From Sorghum bicolor (lineage: Eukaryota; Streptophyta; Magnoliopsida; Poales; Poaceae): a stretch of 64,000 bases of DNA. This document shows, in pieces, positions 1 through 10,686 of the stretch. The stretch's first letter is position 1. Every line of letters begins with the position of its first letter. Position numbers and translations under genes: made by a program. The DNA lies in assembly GCF_000003195.3 (NCBI RefSeq), contig NC_012877.2:11697106-11761105 (forward strand), written 5' to 3'. The notes beneath the pieces are model-generated. The model ran no database searches. It was not told the DNA's origin and saw only the letters and a program-made list of their open reading frames with translations.

Positions 1-675
1 TACATTGCTCCGATGTGTTAGGGAACTATAGTAGTATAACTTAGCCGTGATTGTTAGACATACTTGAACTAAATGGAGTAGCTTTGATTGTAGCTTGAAT
101 ACTTAGGAGTTATTTCTTTACTACCTGATTAGACAAACGCTGACATGATTAGAGTGCTATGATGGGATTAGCATTATTAGGAGATGATTGATCATACTTA
201 TTGATCATGTTTATCATATTTATCATTTATCTATTATTTATCTTCTGACACTATCCTGTTATTGAGAGAATTGACATTGGCTACATCTCTTATTCACTGC
301 ATATATAAGTGTTATCAATACTCTAGAGTAGCTTCTTAGCAATGTCTTCCCAGTGGTAGAATATAAATGACAACTTGGAAATACTCTAGGTAAAATACTA
401 CAATGGTATAATTATCTGTCCGCTTATAGAATCATTCATAGTTTATATTTATCTTTATTTATTTCTGCCTAGTCATATAAAATGATAAGATTTAGTACCA
501 GAGTTTATCCCTAGCTTTAAAATTAGGGATGACAACCTAGTTTCACAGTTAGGGGTAAGGTCAACAGGCTAGTGGCTAGTAGCTAAAGGCAAGTTAATTA
601 ATACCAACATTTCTAGTGTCATTGCGTGGGATAAAGATTTGGGGTTTTATTGCAGTGACGTTAGAAATGCCAACA
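1..675 (+). repeat. 3' part of an Athila-like LTR (remnant)
   Basis: AT-rich sequence that aligns by eye with the LTR remnant at 55671-59399. Shared landmarks are the block around 345-425 (cttcccagtggta followed by ggtataattatctgtccgctt), the phrase agggatgacaaccta near 525, and the terminal acgttagaaatgccaaca. The LTR end is placed at 675 because related LTRs here also end in gccaaca. What follows is not a primer-binding site, so this is a 3' LTR, a solo LTR or a fragment. The start lies outside the window. No gene is visible. Confidence 0.6.
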
Positions 676-689
676 ACGCAGCAACCGAC

Positions 690-814
690 AACCCCTTTCT
701 CCTCCTCCTCCTTCCCTTTCCTCCTCTTTCTTTCCTCCTCCCCTTCTCCTCCCTTTCTCCTCCTCCTTCTCCTCCCCTTCTCCTCCTCTTCCTTCCCTCC
801 TCCCTTTCTCCGGC
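690..814 (+). repeat. Polypyrimidine (CTC/CCT) tract
   Basis: About 125 bp of almost pure C/T on the plus strand, made of irregular ctcctc, ccttt and cttcc units. Open frames across it are low-complexity and not credible proteins. It adjoins the G-rich tract at 826-1053. Confidence 0.9.
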
Positions 815-825
815 GCGGTAGGTAG

Positions 826-1053
826 GGGCGGTGGGGCACGATAGGGGGTGGTGGGGGTGGGTAGGGGGTGGGCGTGGCGCGGCAGGGGGTGGTGGTAGGC
901 AGGAGACGATGGGGGCAGTGGGGGCGTGGCGCGGGGGAGGGCAGTGGGGGGCGTGGCAGGGGCGGTGGGGGGCTCGACGCAGTGGGGCGGTGCGGGGCTC
1001 GGCGCGGCGGGGCGGGAGGGGGAGGGCGTGGCGTGGCAGAGGGGGCGGGCAGG
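826..1053 (+). repeat. G-rich low-complexity tract, target of E1
   Basis: Degenerate gggg-cggt, ggcgtgg and ggggct units. The run near 843-870 has four or more G-runs of 3-5 bases separated by 1-4 bases, a clear G-quadruplex motif. The tract resumes at 9349-9420 with the same units (cggtggggggctc, gcgcggcagg), so E1 split one tract. Confidence 0.85.
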
Positions 1054-2708
1054 TGTTGGGTATTCTTAACATCACTACCAAAAGTAGACTTAGTTTTCTA
1101 ATTTTGATAACGGTGCCAAAAATGCCAAACCTATCCCTCACACCACTTAAGCCAAGTTGTCATCCCCAGCATGACATGAGAGATGCGGTATTGAAATATG
1201 CAATTGCTCTTCTAAATAAATAATGAATGGGATCTGCAAGCGCACAGATTAATACCGATGTAGCATTTTAACCGGGAAGTATTCCAGGTATCGTTATTTA
1301 TATTTTTACCACTGGGAAGGGATTAGCAATCATCAATATTGATTATAGAATGGAATATGAGATTGAGTATCTATCATTGCATGTATAGTTGAGAACATTT
1401 ATCTAACTCATTCATACAGGGGTAAGTGTCACATAAAGGATATATGAAGTAATGAATAGTGACAAAGATAATTAGTCTGATTAGCATAACTTAGCCACAT
1501 AATAAATATGATAAGCGCCTCAATTAGATATTCTAGAAAGTCATTAGCATGGAATTAGAACGAACTACAAGAATATTTCCTAAGTTATTCTCAACTATAT
1601 AGTCTAGCATATCATAGTTAGTGCAAGTAAACTTAGCAATCATTGCGAGACAAGACTACGCCCATGCATAGTGATATTAGCAAGGAATATGAGAAACATC
1701 GTAATGACTCCACTATAATAATGTTGCTCTGCCAGCCCAGTACATGATAGGGGGACCATATAAGAATCAATGAAGCTGTCACTATCATGAACTACCCCAC
1801 GATCTGGCATATTGAGTACAATCGCAGATAAATATGGTATAAGCACCACGTCTACACAATATCTATCATTTACCCATGGATCCGATAGATAAACGCTATA
1901 CGATCCTAAACATGTATATAGATCCAATCTAACTAAGCCAAGTATATAACTATGATAGACTAAGAACAATATAATCTTGAATATAAACAAGTAGAGCAAA
2001 GTCGTAAGCAATATATTGAAGTAGAACAAAGTCATATTCATAATATTGAAGAACAGGATGAACAATTAGAAGAAGAATTAGAGAATTACCAAGAATCCTC
2101 TTGATAGATCCGGAAACCAATCGAAGATTGACTCCTTGTAGTTCTAATCCTATGTAGCTATGCTAATCTAGATGTCTAATTGATGTGGTGGCTCTAGGCT
2201 TGATCAGAGGCTTCTACTCCCTTGAGGAATAATGAAATAGGGTTGAGAGGCTCTCTCCTCCAGGGGCCAGGGGGTCTGGTTTTATAGTCCCTTCAAGTGA
2301 ATTTGGGCCGTTGGATCAAACCGACATTGATTGAACGGTTATCCTTGATCCTTTAGGTCGGTGGAGATCGATCCCGAAAGAGAGTCCTGTTTGGACTCCA
2401 GGAGGGGGCGGGCGCCCTGGTCTCCTAGGCGGGCGCCCAGGGCCAGGCCCCGTTCGGCCTCCGCTTCCTTCCCGTGGCTTCTGGAGTCTTCTAGATGTAA
2501 GATAATTGCGTGGCACGTTGATATCTCTATGTAATCCCGACGTGTGGGCCTTTCTTCCATATTTCCTGATAACCCCCTGCAGAAATAGACAAACACCAAA
2601 ACTCGTGGAATGCTGTCAGATAAAACCCTAAGTCTGGATGTTGATTTCATTTGGATCCTTTTCTTTGTTTATTTGTTAATTAAATTTGATACCTAAGGAC
2701 CGTCAACA
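1054..2708 (-). repeat. E1 3' LTR
   Basis: 1655 bp. On the minus strand it holds the two GC boxes (2428-2439 and 2407-2418, starts 21 bp apart), then TATAAAA at 2286-2280, about 120 bp downstream, followed by a long AT-rich U5-like stretch containing an open frame (1640-2065). It ends in ACCCAACA at 1054. Confidence 0.92.
1640..2065 (-). other. LTR-internal hydrophobic ORF, copy 1 (E1 3' LTR)
   Basis: A 141-codon open frame inside the LTR, downstream of the TATA box. The first ~40 residues are strongly hydrophobic (Phe/Leu/Ile-rich, one or two membrane-like segments); the C-terminal part contains GLAEQHYY and ANITMHGRSLVSQ. The frame is also open at 8280-8705, 35573-35989 and 42099-42515, and a diverged form is open at 60036-60350. 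Many differences between copies change the residue, so constraint is uncertain. No known family is recognised. Confidence 0.35.
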
Positions 2709-2723
2709 AACTCCCCCAAGCTT
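2709..2723 (-). other. E1 polypurine tract
   Basis: On the minus strand aagcttgggggagtt lies directly upstream of the 3' LTR, the expected plus-strand primer. The same sequence precedes the 3' LTR of E2. Confidence 0.85.
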
Positions 2724-4732
2724 ACCTCTTGCTCGTCCCTGAGCAAGGATAATCTTAGCGATGGATCAGAAGTTGTTGTATATCTTTAAAAATTGATGGT
2801 ATACATGTTTTTTTAATAAGATCTCATCTCTGAGTTAGAGTAAACTGTCAAGACTTAAAACTTACTTACTTTACCTTTCACCATGGGACTTGTAACCATC
2901 ACTTTTGTCTTGAGTGATTAAAAGATAGAACGGTCTAGTCAAGTGCCATGTCTCTTATTATTGATCAGCTATAGCTCTGGAGTTTTTTTTGCAGATTTTC
3001 AAATAAAACTCAGAGATTTCTTGTATGATTCTCTCAAATATCTCTTTTGTGGTATTTCTAGATCCTTACCAAGGCAGTGATGGTATATGCCTTCTCTCAA
3101 AAAGTATGTGGTATTTGTGGTATAAGGCATAGTGACATTGCCTTCTCTCTCACCCTACTCTAATAAGGCTTTAATATCTGGAGCTCATAGGTGGGAGATA
3201 AAGTATAGATACTCACAAGACATGTATTGTATAGTCAAACCATGGATCCAAAGAAACAAATCGATAAGTCAAATCAAGATGTGCATGTGTGGCGAATGGT
3301 GTATGGTGATGATGGTAATAACAATGGTGGAAGTCTAATTCTATTTTAGCTCTTTTGAGGGGAAACATACCTTTTTTGCTCTTTTGAAACTTTTGAGGAT
3401 AATGAGATGCTCTTCTTTTTCTTTTTCTTTCTCTCAGGTGGGTATCTTGTACCCCTAATTCTACTGTCGGATACTTGTCCATTTTTACCTCTCATCTCAC
3501 TTTTTCTTTTCTTTCTAGGTTTCGGGCACTTGCCCCTTTTTATTTCCTCGTATCCTTTTTTTAGAGCACTCATCTCTCGATGTAATATAGCAAGTGGTAG
3601 TAACAAGATAACTTGAGCATTTATTTCACAAGGGAGAATACAGAATATTTTTGGCCATTCTCTCCCGGATTAGGAGTAGAATGTTTTTGGGTGGTTCTGG
3701 AGATGGAAATGAGTGGATATATGTGGATGGTACTTCTGGAGTAGAAACAGCATATGTGAGTGAACGTGCAAGTGAATTCTTGATTTAACCACATGACAAG
3801 CTCCTAAGGGTCTACACAGCTTGACCACACTCAATGCTCATAAGTAGTAAATGTAAATGTGTGGCTCAACATCTAGCAAGCATGTATATATGGCTGTGGA
3901 AGGAATTTAAACTCTCATCATACAGAAACTCATCATGCAATATTTTAAAGATTTTCAAAGATAAAATTCTCTAGAATTCTAGCATCTCTAGGAACAGATA
4001 AACAGCAGCTCAACCTTCCCATATCATATCCGTTAACAACTTAGACTTCAGATCAAGTTTTCTTCCCACAAGTTTAGGTTTAGAGCGAGCTTTAAATTAT
4101 AACAGTTATGTCTAAACTTGAGAGAGAACTTCAAATTTAAAAATCAGGCAGAGCAACTATTCATCATATCTATGCTAGAGTTTTATTATTTAGATTCAGA
4201 TTAGCAGAGCCACTTTATTTATTTATTAAACACACGAAGCAAAAGATATATATATATATATAAGCACAAAATCTTTATTTGGTTTTCCATAGTTATGTAT
4301 ATTTATATTTTAATATAGTATAAGTATAAAGATAGATAGAAATACTTAGCGGGATAAATGAGGGTGCTCTCCCCCAAGCTGAATTTTGACGTAATTTCTT
4401 TTGATGTAGCTAGCAGGTGTCAGAGGTGTATTTGAAAGTCAGCAGTATCTTGACAGCGATTAGAATGTCCTCCGTCTGCTAGTCTTCTCGATTCTTAAAT
4501 TCTGTGGAGCTCAAATAGACAACAAAGCTTTGTGGAACTAATTAAGTGTTAGCATAAATACTAGCCTTTATCATGTTGAGACTCCTTAATAAATATTACT
4601 CCCTATTTTTATATTTTTGTTTTATAAAGCGGAAAAGAAATATTTATTTTATTTTTATGCCACCACAATGAATGTACTTATGGGTTTTATACCACTCGTA
4701 TACTCACATGGGGCTTACTATTTTTCACATTT
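2724..4732 (-). other. E1 3' noncoding region with conserved hairpins
   Basis: About 2 kb with no credible gene. On the minus strand it carries three short inverted repeats: GGGCAAGTGCCC (3535-3524), GGACAAGTATCC (3480-3469, one mismatch) and GGGTACAAGATACCC (3454-3440). They lie between a gaggaaataaaaagg leader and a ttaggggta trailer that recur in E2 and, in part, in E3. A second gcttgggggagag purine tract lies near 4370. Confidence 0.6.
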
Positions 4733-7533
4733 TTATTTTCTTTTTAGGATAGCATGAACACGATTAACTAAATAAACTATTTTAAAATAATTGAAGGAAA
4801 AAAGATAACTACCAAGTTTACCTCTTAGCAAGGCGTTCGGTGTTTTTAAGTCTTTCGAACAGGACTCTTCGTTTTCTAAATTATCCTGGGATTCGTTGGG
4901 TGGCGTAGTCGGTACTTCCGGCGGCGCCTCCTCTTCATGTATGGTTATCTTCTCTCTCCACACCTGACTCGGTGCTACGGTCTCCTCCTCTGGATAATTC
5001 TGTTTAAACTGTATGTCTTCTGACCTTATCACTTCTCCTTCATAGTCTGCCCATCCGTCCTTGATGATTTCCCTCCTCTGGTTGCAATTGCGTCGTTTTC
5101 TGACCTGCTTAGAGTCTTCAACGATATAGTTAGGGTCAGTAAAATAGCGGCGTACCTTCTCTGAGGGGAAGTGCATATGGACTTCTCCAGTTCCAATGTA
5201 GATGATTGTTTTAACGGTGCTGAGGAACGGTCTTCCAAGGATGATGGGTGGATCGTACTCGTCTTCTCCCATGTCAATAACCTGAAAGTCTGTGTAGACA
5301 AAATGATCGTCTATTTTGATAGGGACATCGGTCACTATACCTTTAACCTCTCGAAATGTCTGATCTGCCATCTGGAGCTGAATGTATGTTGGTTTTAGGG
5401 GCATGGTTCCGAACAAGAGTCGATAGGTGACTGCGGCCATTATGTTGACGCCCGATCCGGTGTCACAAGTCGTCTTGTAGAAGTTGTATCCATTTATGGA
5501 GCAATAGATGCTTGGCATTCCTGGGTCATCCTTCTTGGTCAAAAATGGTGACTTAAGTTGATGATCTTGGCCTCCATGAACTGCAGTGACCATCTTAGCT
5601 GACTCGGTCCACACTTGCTTGTTCCTATTCCTCCTGTTGGTCCTCTTCCTTGATTCACGTCTGGACTGATCTGGGATTTGTGTAGTCTTGTTCTTGAAGG
5701 AAAACGTCTCCTTCTTCCCTTTGATGTAGAAACTGATCTTGGCAGCACTAACATAGATGACAGCTCCTGAGGTGTTTAAGAATGGCCTCCCTAAGATGAT
5801 GGGTGCCCTCTCATCATTACCGGTCTCTATCACCACGAAGTCTGCTGGGGCATATAAGGTACCAACTCGGACACAAAGGTTCTTCAATATTCCTTTAGGA
5901 AAACTTATCGTCTAATCTGCAAACTGCAAACACATGGTTGTTTCTAATAAAGGATATATAAAGAATTTTTCATAGAGTACCCTGGGTATAATGTTGACAC
6001 TAGAGCCAAAGTCGCAGAGTGCTTCTGGGACGTCCACCATGTCGATGGAGATCGGGATGACGGGGCGTCCTGGATCGCCTCTCTTGACCGGCAGAAGGTC
6101 AGTAGTAACTTCAGTGACGGGGTTACTCCAATTACCTGCATCAAACATGTCTACAAGATTTGCATATTCTAATTCTTCCGGTTGTCATGGTATACCGGGG
6201 TCAGTAGTAGGAACAGCAACAGCTATTTGATTTAACTGAGATTCAATCATTTTATTAAAGCTAATTTGATTCTTGATGGCAGTAGAGAAATTATCCATTC
6301 TATTATTTATATTTTCTAGCATTTTATCATTAGATGCAAATTTCTTAGATAGGTTATCCATTAGCTTTCCTTGATTAGACACTAACTCTCTCAAAGGTGG
6401 AAAATTGTTAATATTATTGTAAGAATTGTTACCTTGATAATTACCTGAGTAGTTAGGCCTCTGTTGATTCCAACCTTGATTTTGTTGAGGACGGTTGTAG
6501 TAGTAGTAGTTGTTGTTGTTATTGTTGATGTAGTTCACATCCTCAATCATCTCAGGGCAGTGATTGCCTGAGTGTCCAGTATCTCCACACTCCTCACAAG
6601 TCATGTGAGAGTCGTAGATGTGCATAACTTCTTTCTTGTCTCCAGCTCTATCATCGAGCTTCTTCAAGAGTAGGTCTAGCTTTGCAGACAGCATGTCTAC
6701 CTCCTTGAGCTGATGCATACCTCCACCTCTCTTGCGTGTCTGGGTCCTCTCTTCATTCCAGCCTTGATTGGACGTCATATTCTCCACAAGAGCTGTGGCT
6801 TGTGATATGGTGAGTGATAAGAATGCTCCTCTAGCTGCAGCATCCATGGTCTCTCAGGCACTGTTGCCGAGCCCATGATAAAACGTCTACATCAGTAGCC
6901 AACTCTCCATTCTATGATGGAGACATTCTAGGATGTAGTCTTGGAAGCGCTCCCATGCTTCTGGAATGGATTCATCATGTTGTTGTTGAAAACTTGTAAT
7001 CTTCCCACGGAGAGCATTGGTCTTGCCCATGGGAAAGAACTTAGCTAGGAAGTTTATTGAGCAGAGTGCCCACGTAGTATTCTTCTCCTTTGTAGCATAG
7101 AACCACTGCTTCCCTCTCCCTAATAGTGAGAATGGGAAGAGGCGAAGTAGTATAGCATCTCTGGGACTCCTGATATGGTGAATGTGCTGCATATCTCCAG
7201 GAAGTGTTGGAGATGAGCACTAGCATCTTCATGTGCCTTCCCACAGAACTGGTTGGATTGCACCATGTTGATAAGTCCAGGCTTGAGCTCAAAGTTGTCA
7301 TCGATCTCAGCAGCAGATCCAGTGCGGATGTTGTCCGTAGTGGGAGCTGAGAACTCACGGATCGATTTGTTCGCCATAACTTCGAACTCTGAAGACAAGT
7401 TCCGGTGATCTTCTTGATTGGATGAAGCTTATTGCTGAAGTGTTGATGATCTCTTCTTGAGCTTGGCTCTTGTTTTTCTGAATAACGCTTCGGGATTGTC
7501 AACAAAATTTCCTCGAAGATGTCTTCTATTCAT
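4733..7533 (-). pseudogene. E1 gag-protease pseudogene with two retropepsin domains
   Basis: Start taken at the ATG at 7533 (MNRRHL...), the same start as in E2 and just downstream of the 5' LTR. Order on the minus strand: a retrotransposon Gag domain (block LLRLFPFSLLGRGKQWFY near 7150-7090); a CCHC zinc knuckle (CEECGDTGHSGNHC near 6600-6555); an Asn/Tyr-rich linker; a first aspartic protease domain (CDFGSS at about 6015-6000, ILGRPFL near 5800); then a second (CDTGSG at about 5467-5450, ILGRPFL near 5240). Gag would form the particle and retropepsin would cleave it. The frame is broken by several in-frame stops (near 7430, 6890, 6855, 6183 and 5911) and a frameshift near 7180, so no complete product is possible. 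No RT follows. Confidence 0.85.
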
Positions 7534-7667
7534 ACATTACCCCGCATAAGATAAAAATAGAAAAATATCGGGGTAAAACTGTATGAAAGAATTGATAAGC
7601 TCAATCATATTAGTGATGCAAATGATAACTCAAAATTCTATATTCATTCCAGATTAGTAATCAACCT

Positions 7668-7685
7668 TCCCCGACAACGGCGCCA
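7668..7685 (-). other. E1 primer-binding site (tRNA-Asp)
   Basis: On the minus strand TGGCGCCGTTGTCGGGGA starts 9 bases inside the 5' LTR boundary. It pairs with the 3' end of plant tRNA-Asp with one mismatch. The E2 and E3 sites are perfect over the same stretch. Confidence 0.85.
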
Positions 7686-7693
7686 AAAATGCT

Positions 7694-9348
7694 TGTTGGG
7701 TATTCTTAACTTCACTACCAAAAGTAGACTTAGTTTTCTAATTATGATAACGGTGCCAAAAATGCCAAACCTATCTCTCACACCACTTAAGCCAAGTTGT
7801 CATCCCCAGCATGACATGAGAGACGCGGTATTGAAATATGCAATTGCTCTTCTAAATAAATAATGAATGGGATCTGCAAGCGCACAGATTAATACCGATG
7901 TAGCATTTTAACCGGGAAGTATCCCAAGTATCGTTATTTATATTTTTACCGCTGGGAAGGGATTAGCAATCATCAATATTGATTATAGAATGGAATATGA
8001 GATTGAGTATCTATCATTGCATGTATAATTGAGAACATTTATCTAACTCTCTTATACAGGGATAAGTGTCACATAAAGGATATATGAAGTAATGAATAGT
8101 GACAAAGATATTTAGTCTGATCAGCATAACTTAGCCACATAATAAATATGATAAGCACCTCAATTAGATATTCTAGAAAGTCATTAGCATGGAATTAGAA
8201 CGAACTATAAGAATATTTCCTAAGTTATTCTCAACTATATAGTCTAGCATATCATAGTTAGTGCAAGTATACTTAGCAATCATTGCGAGACAAAACTACG
8301 CCCATGCATAGTGATATTAGCAAGGAATATGAGAAACATCGTAATCACTCCCCTGTAATAATGTTGCTCTGCCAGCCCAATACATGAGAGGGGGACTATA
8401 TAAGAATCAATGAAGCTGTCACTATCACGAACTACCCCACAATCTGGCATATTGGGTACAATCATAGATAAATACGGTATAAGCACCACGCCTACACAAT
8501 ATCTAACATTTACCCATGGATCCGATGGATAAACGCTATACGATCCTAAACATGTATATAGATCCAATCTAACTAAGTCAAGTATATAACTATGATAGAC
8601 TAAGAACAATATAATCTTCAATATAAACAAGTAGAGCAAAGTCATAAGCAATATATTGAAGTAGAACAAAGTCATATTCATAATATTGAAGAACAAGATG
8701 AACAATTAGAAGAACAATTAGAGAATTACCAAGAATCCTCTTGACAGATCCGGAAACCAATCGAAGATTGACTCCTTCTAGTTCTAATCCTATGTAACTA
8801 TGCTAGTCTAGATGTCTAATTGATGTGGTGGCTCTAGGCTTGATCAGAGGTTTCTTCTCCCTTGAGGAATAATGAATTAGGGTTGAGAGGCTCTCTCCTC
8901 CAGGGGCCAGGGGGTCTGGTTTTATAGTCCCTTCAAGTGAATATGGGCCGTTGGATCACACCGACATTGATTGAACGGTTATCCTTGAACCTTTAGGTCG
9001 GTGGAGATCGATCCCGAAAGAGAGTCCTGTTTGGACTCTAGGAGGGGGCAGGCGCCCTAGTCTCCTGGGCGGGCACCCAGGGCCAGGCCCCGTTCGGCCT
9101 CCACTTCCTTTCCGTGGCTTCTGGAGTCTTCTAGATGTAAGATAATTGCGTGGCACGTTGATATCTCTATGTAATCCCGACGTGTGGGCCTTTCTTCCAT
9201 ATTTCCTGATAACCCCCTGCAGAAATAGACAAACACCAAAACTCGTGGAATTCTGTCAGATAAAACCCAAAGTCTGGATGTTGATTTTATTTGGATCCTT
9301 TTCTTTGTTTATTTGTTAATTAAATTTGATACTTAAGGACCGTCAACA
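7694..9348 (-). repeat. E1 5' LTR
   Basis: 1655 bp, the same length as the 3' LTR and visibly similar throughout, with scattered substitutions. Relative to the 3' LTR, both GC boxes (near 9046-9080) carry G-to-A or C-to-T changes at CpG. It also holds the open LTR frame at 8280-8705. It is followed by the target duplication gcagg at 9349. Confidence 0.92.
8280..8705 (-). other. LTR-internal hydrophobic ORF, copy 2 (E1 5' LTR)
   Basis: 141-codon frame equivalent to 1640-2065, with about a dozen residue changes (for example G to D, D to V and R to C). See copy 1. Function unknown; it may be open simply because the copies are young. Confidence 0.35.
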
Positions 9349-9353
9349 GCAGG

Positions 9354-10686
9354 GCGTTACAGGGGCGGTGGGGGGCTCTGCGCAGCGGGGCGGTGGGGGG
9401 CTCGGCGCGGCAGGTGCGATGCGGATAAGTCCCCCAAGGGGGTTTGTCGTGTGCTGGATCAAGGGCACACGACAAACATCGGACCTTTGCCGTGTGCCAC
9501 GATCTGGCTTACGGTGAACATTTTCTATTTATTTTTTTTATTTTTTTCATTTATTTTTCCTTTTTAAAAACTCTTTGCCGTATGTCCAGTTGTTAACACA
9601 CGTAACAACATTATGTATCAATTCTACACTTTTTTCTTTACAAATATACTTACTTAATAAATCAAAATTTTTATGTAATTTCTTTGTCAAATGAACTTCA
9701 CAATGTATATTCCATGTATACAAACATATTACATCATTATTTCTTGTGTTTACTTCTTTAATTCAATTTTTCTCCTTTCAAAATCAATAAATATTGAAAA
9801 TAATTAAGAAATAGCAAACGATTTCGAAAAATTCCCAAATTTGCACACGACACTGGTGTAGCGCCTATAGAAAAAGTTTCGAAATCAAACTCAAATATGA
9901 AAGTCGAATCTACTCCAACTCATGCTACTTCACTCATAACTCTGTGAAACTTCTCCAAAGATTGTCCGGTTTCTATACATCATATGTGACAACTTGTTCA
10001 AAATCTTTCCAAACTTTTTCTATGGCTTCTATGCATGATAACATGACATATGTACAAGTTTTTGGATTTATGAAATAAAATAGCATTTATTAGAATTTTT
10101 AAAAAGTTCCGACGCACGTTCGGCGTCATGTCTCCTAACCACGGCATTCGAAAGTCATTTCCGTTTCAAATGTGTGTTCTCAGACCGGGTTAGGTAATAT
10201 GAATATCATTTTTCCAATATTTTTTCTAACTATTTCATTGACTCGTAGTTTAAATATCCGGAAAAATGAAAATAAATGCTGTTAATTGCAAAAATATAGC
10301 AAATATGTTTCAAATTTTATAAAATTTAAGTATGGAGTTACAAATGATAAGTGTTTAGAGAAGAAAAAAATTTGAAGGACAGAATCTGAAAAAAGATAAA
10401 TTGTTTGTCGTGTGCTGCACCTAGTGCACACGACAAAGTTTGTGTTTGCCGTTAGCTATCTCCAAGCACACGGCAAACCTAGACTTTGCCGTGTGCCTAA
10501 CGGCCGCACACGGCAAATATTGACCGTGCCTGGTGTTTACCGTGCGCAATATACGGCAAAGACTAGGTATACCGTGTGCCTATTGTTTGCCGTGTGTAGG
10601 CTGGGCACACGGCAAATCTGGCATTTGCCGTGTGTTGCTCACGGCAAACAAGCGTGCACACGGCAAAGGCCAGCTCTCCGGTAGTG
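9354..10686. mobile_element. Left-truncated CACTA-like element end
   Basis: The right end reads, on the minus strand, CACTACCGGAGAGCTGG from 10686, a typical CACTA terminus. Next to it are many subterminal copies of TTTGCCGTGTGC/GCACACGGCAAA in both orientations (10400-10670), and further copies occur at 9440-9500. No matching CACTACCGG is found on the left; the sequence there runs into the G-rich tract split by E1. Between 9510 and 10390 the DNA is AT-rich with no gene. The left boundary given is arbitrary. Confidence 0.55.

Larger units (their letters stand above)
1054..9348 (-). mobile_element. E1: complete non-autonomous Athila-like LTR retrotransposon (gag-protease only)
   Basis: Both LTRs are 1655 bp and begin TGTTGACGG and end CCCAACA in element orientation. 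The element is flanked by a perfect 5-bp target duplication, gcagg at 1049-1053 and 9349-9353. A tRNA-Asp primer-binding site abuts the 5' LTR and a purine tract abuts the 3' LTR. The internal region is only about 5 kb and holds gag and two protease domains; no reverse transcriptase, RNase H or integrase motif is visible. It is a sister copy of E2 in opposite orientation, with the same gene order. Coding lesions make it inactive itself. Confidence 0.93.

Noticed and set aside
831..1223. Open frames across the G-rich and pyrimidine tracts (Gly/Trp/Arg- or Ser/Pro/Leu-rich)
   Set aside because: Direct translations of low-complexity DNA, open in several frames at once, with no family motif; one runs across the E1 LTR boundary.
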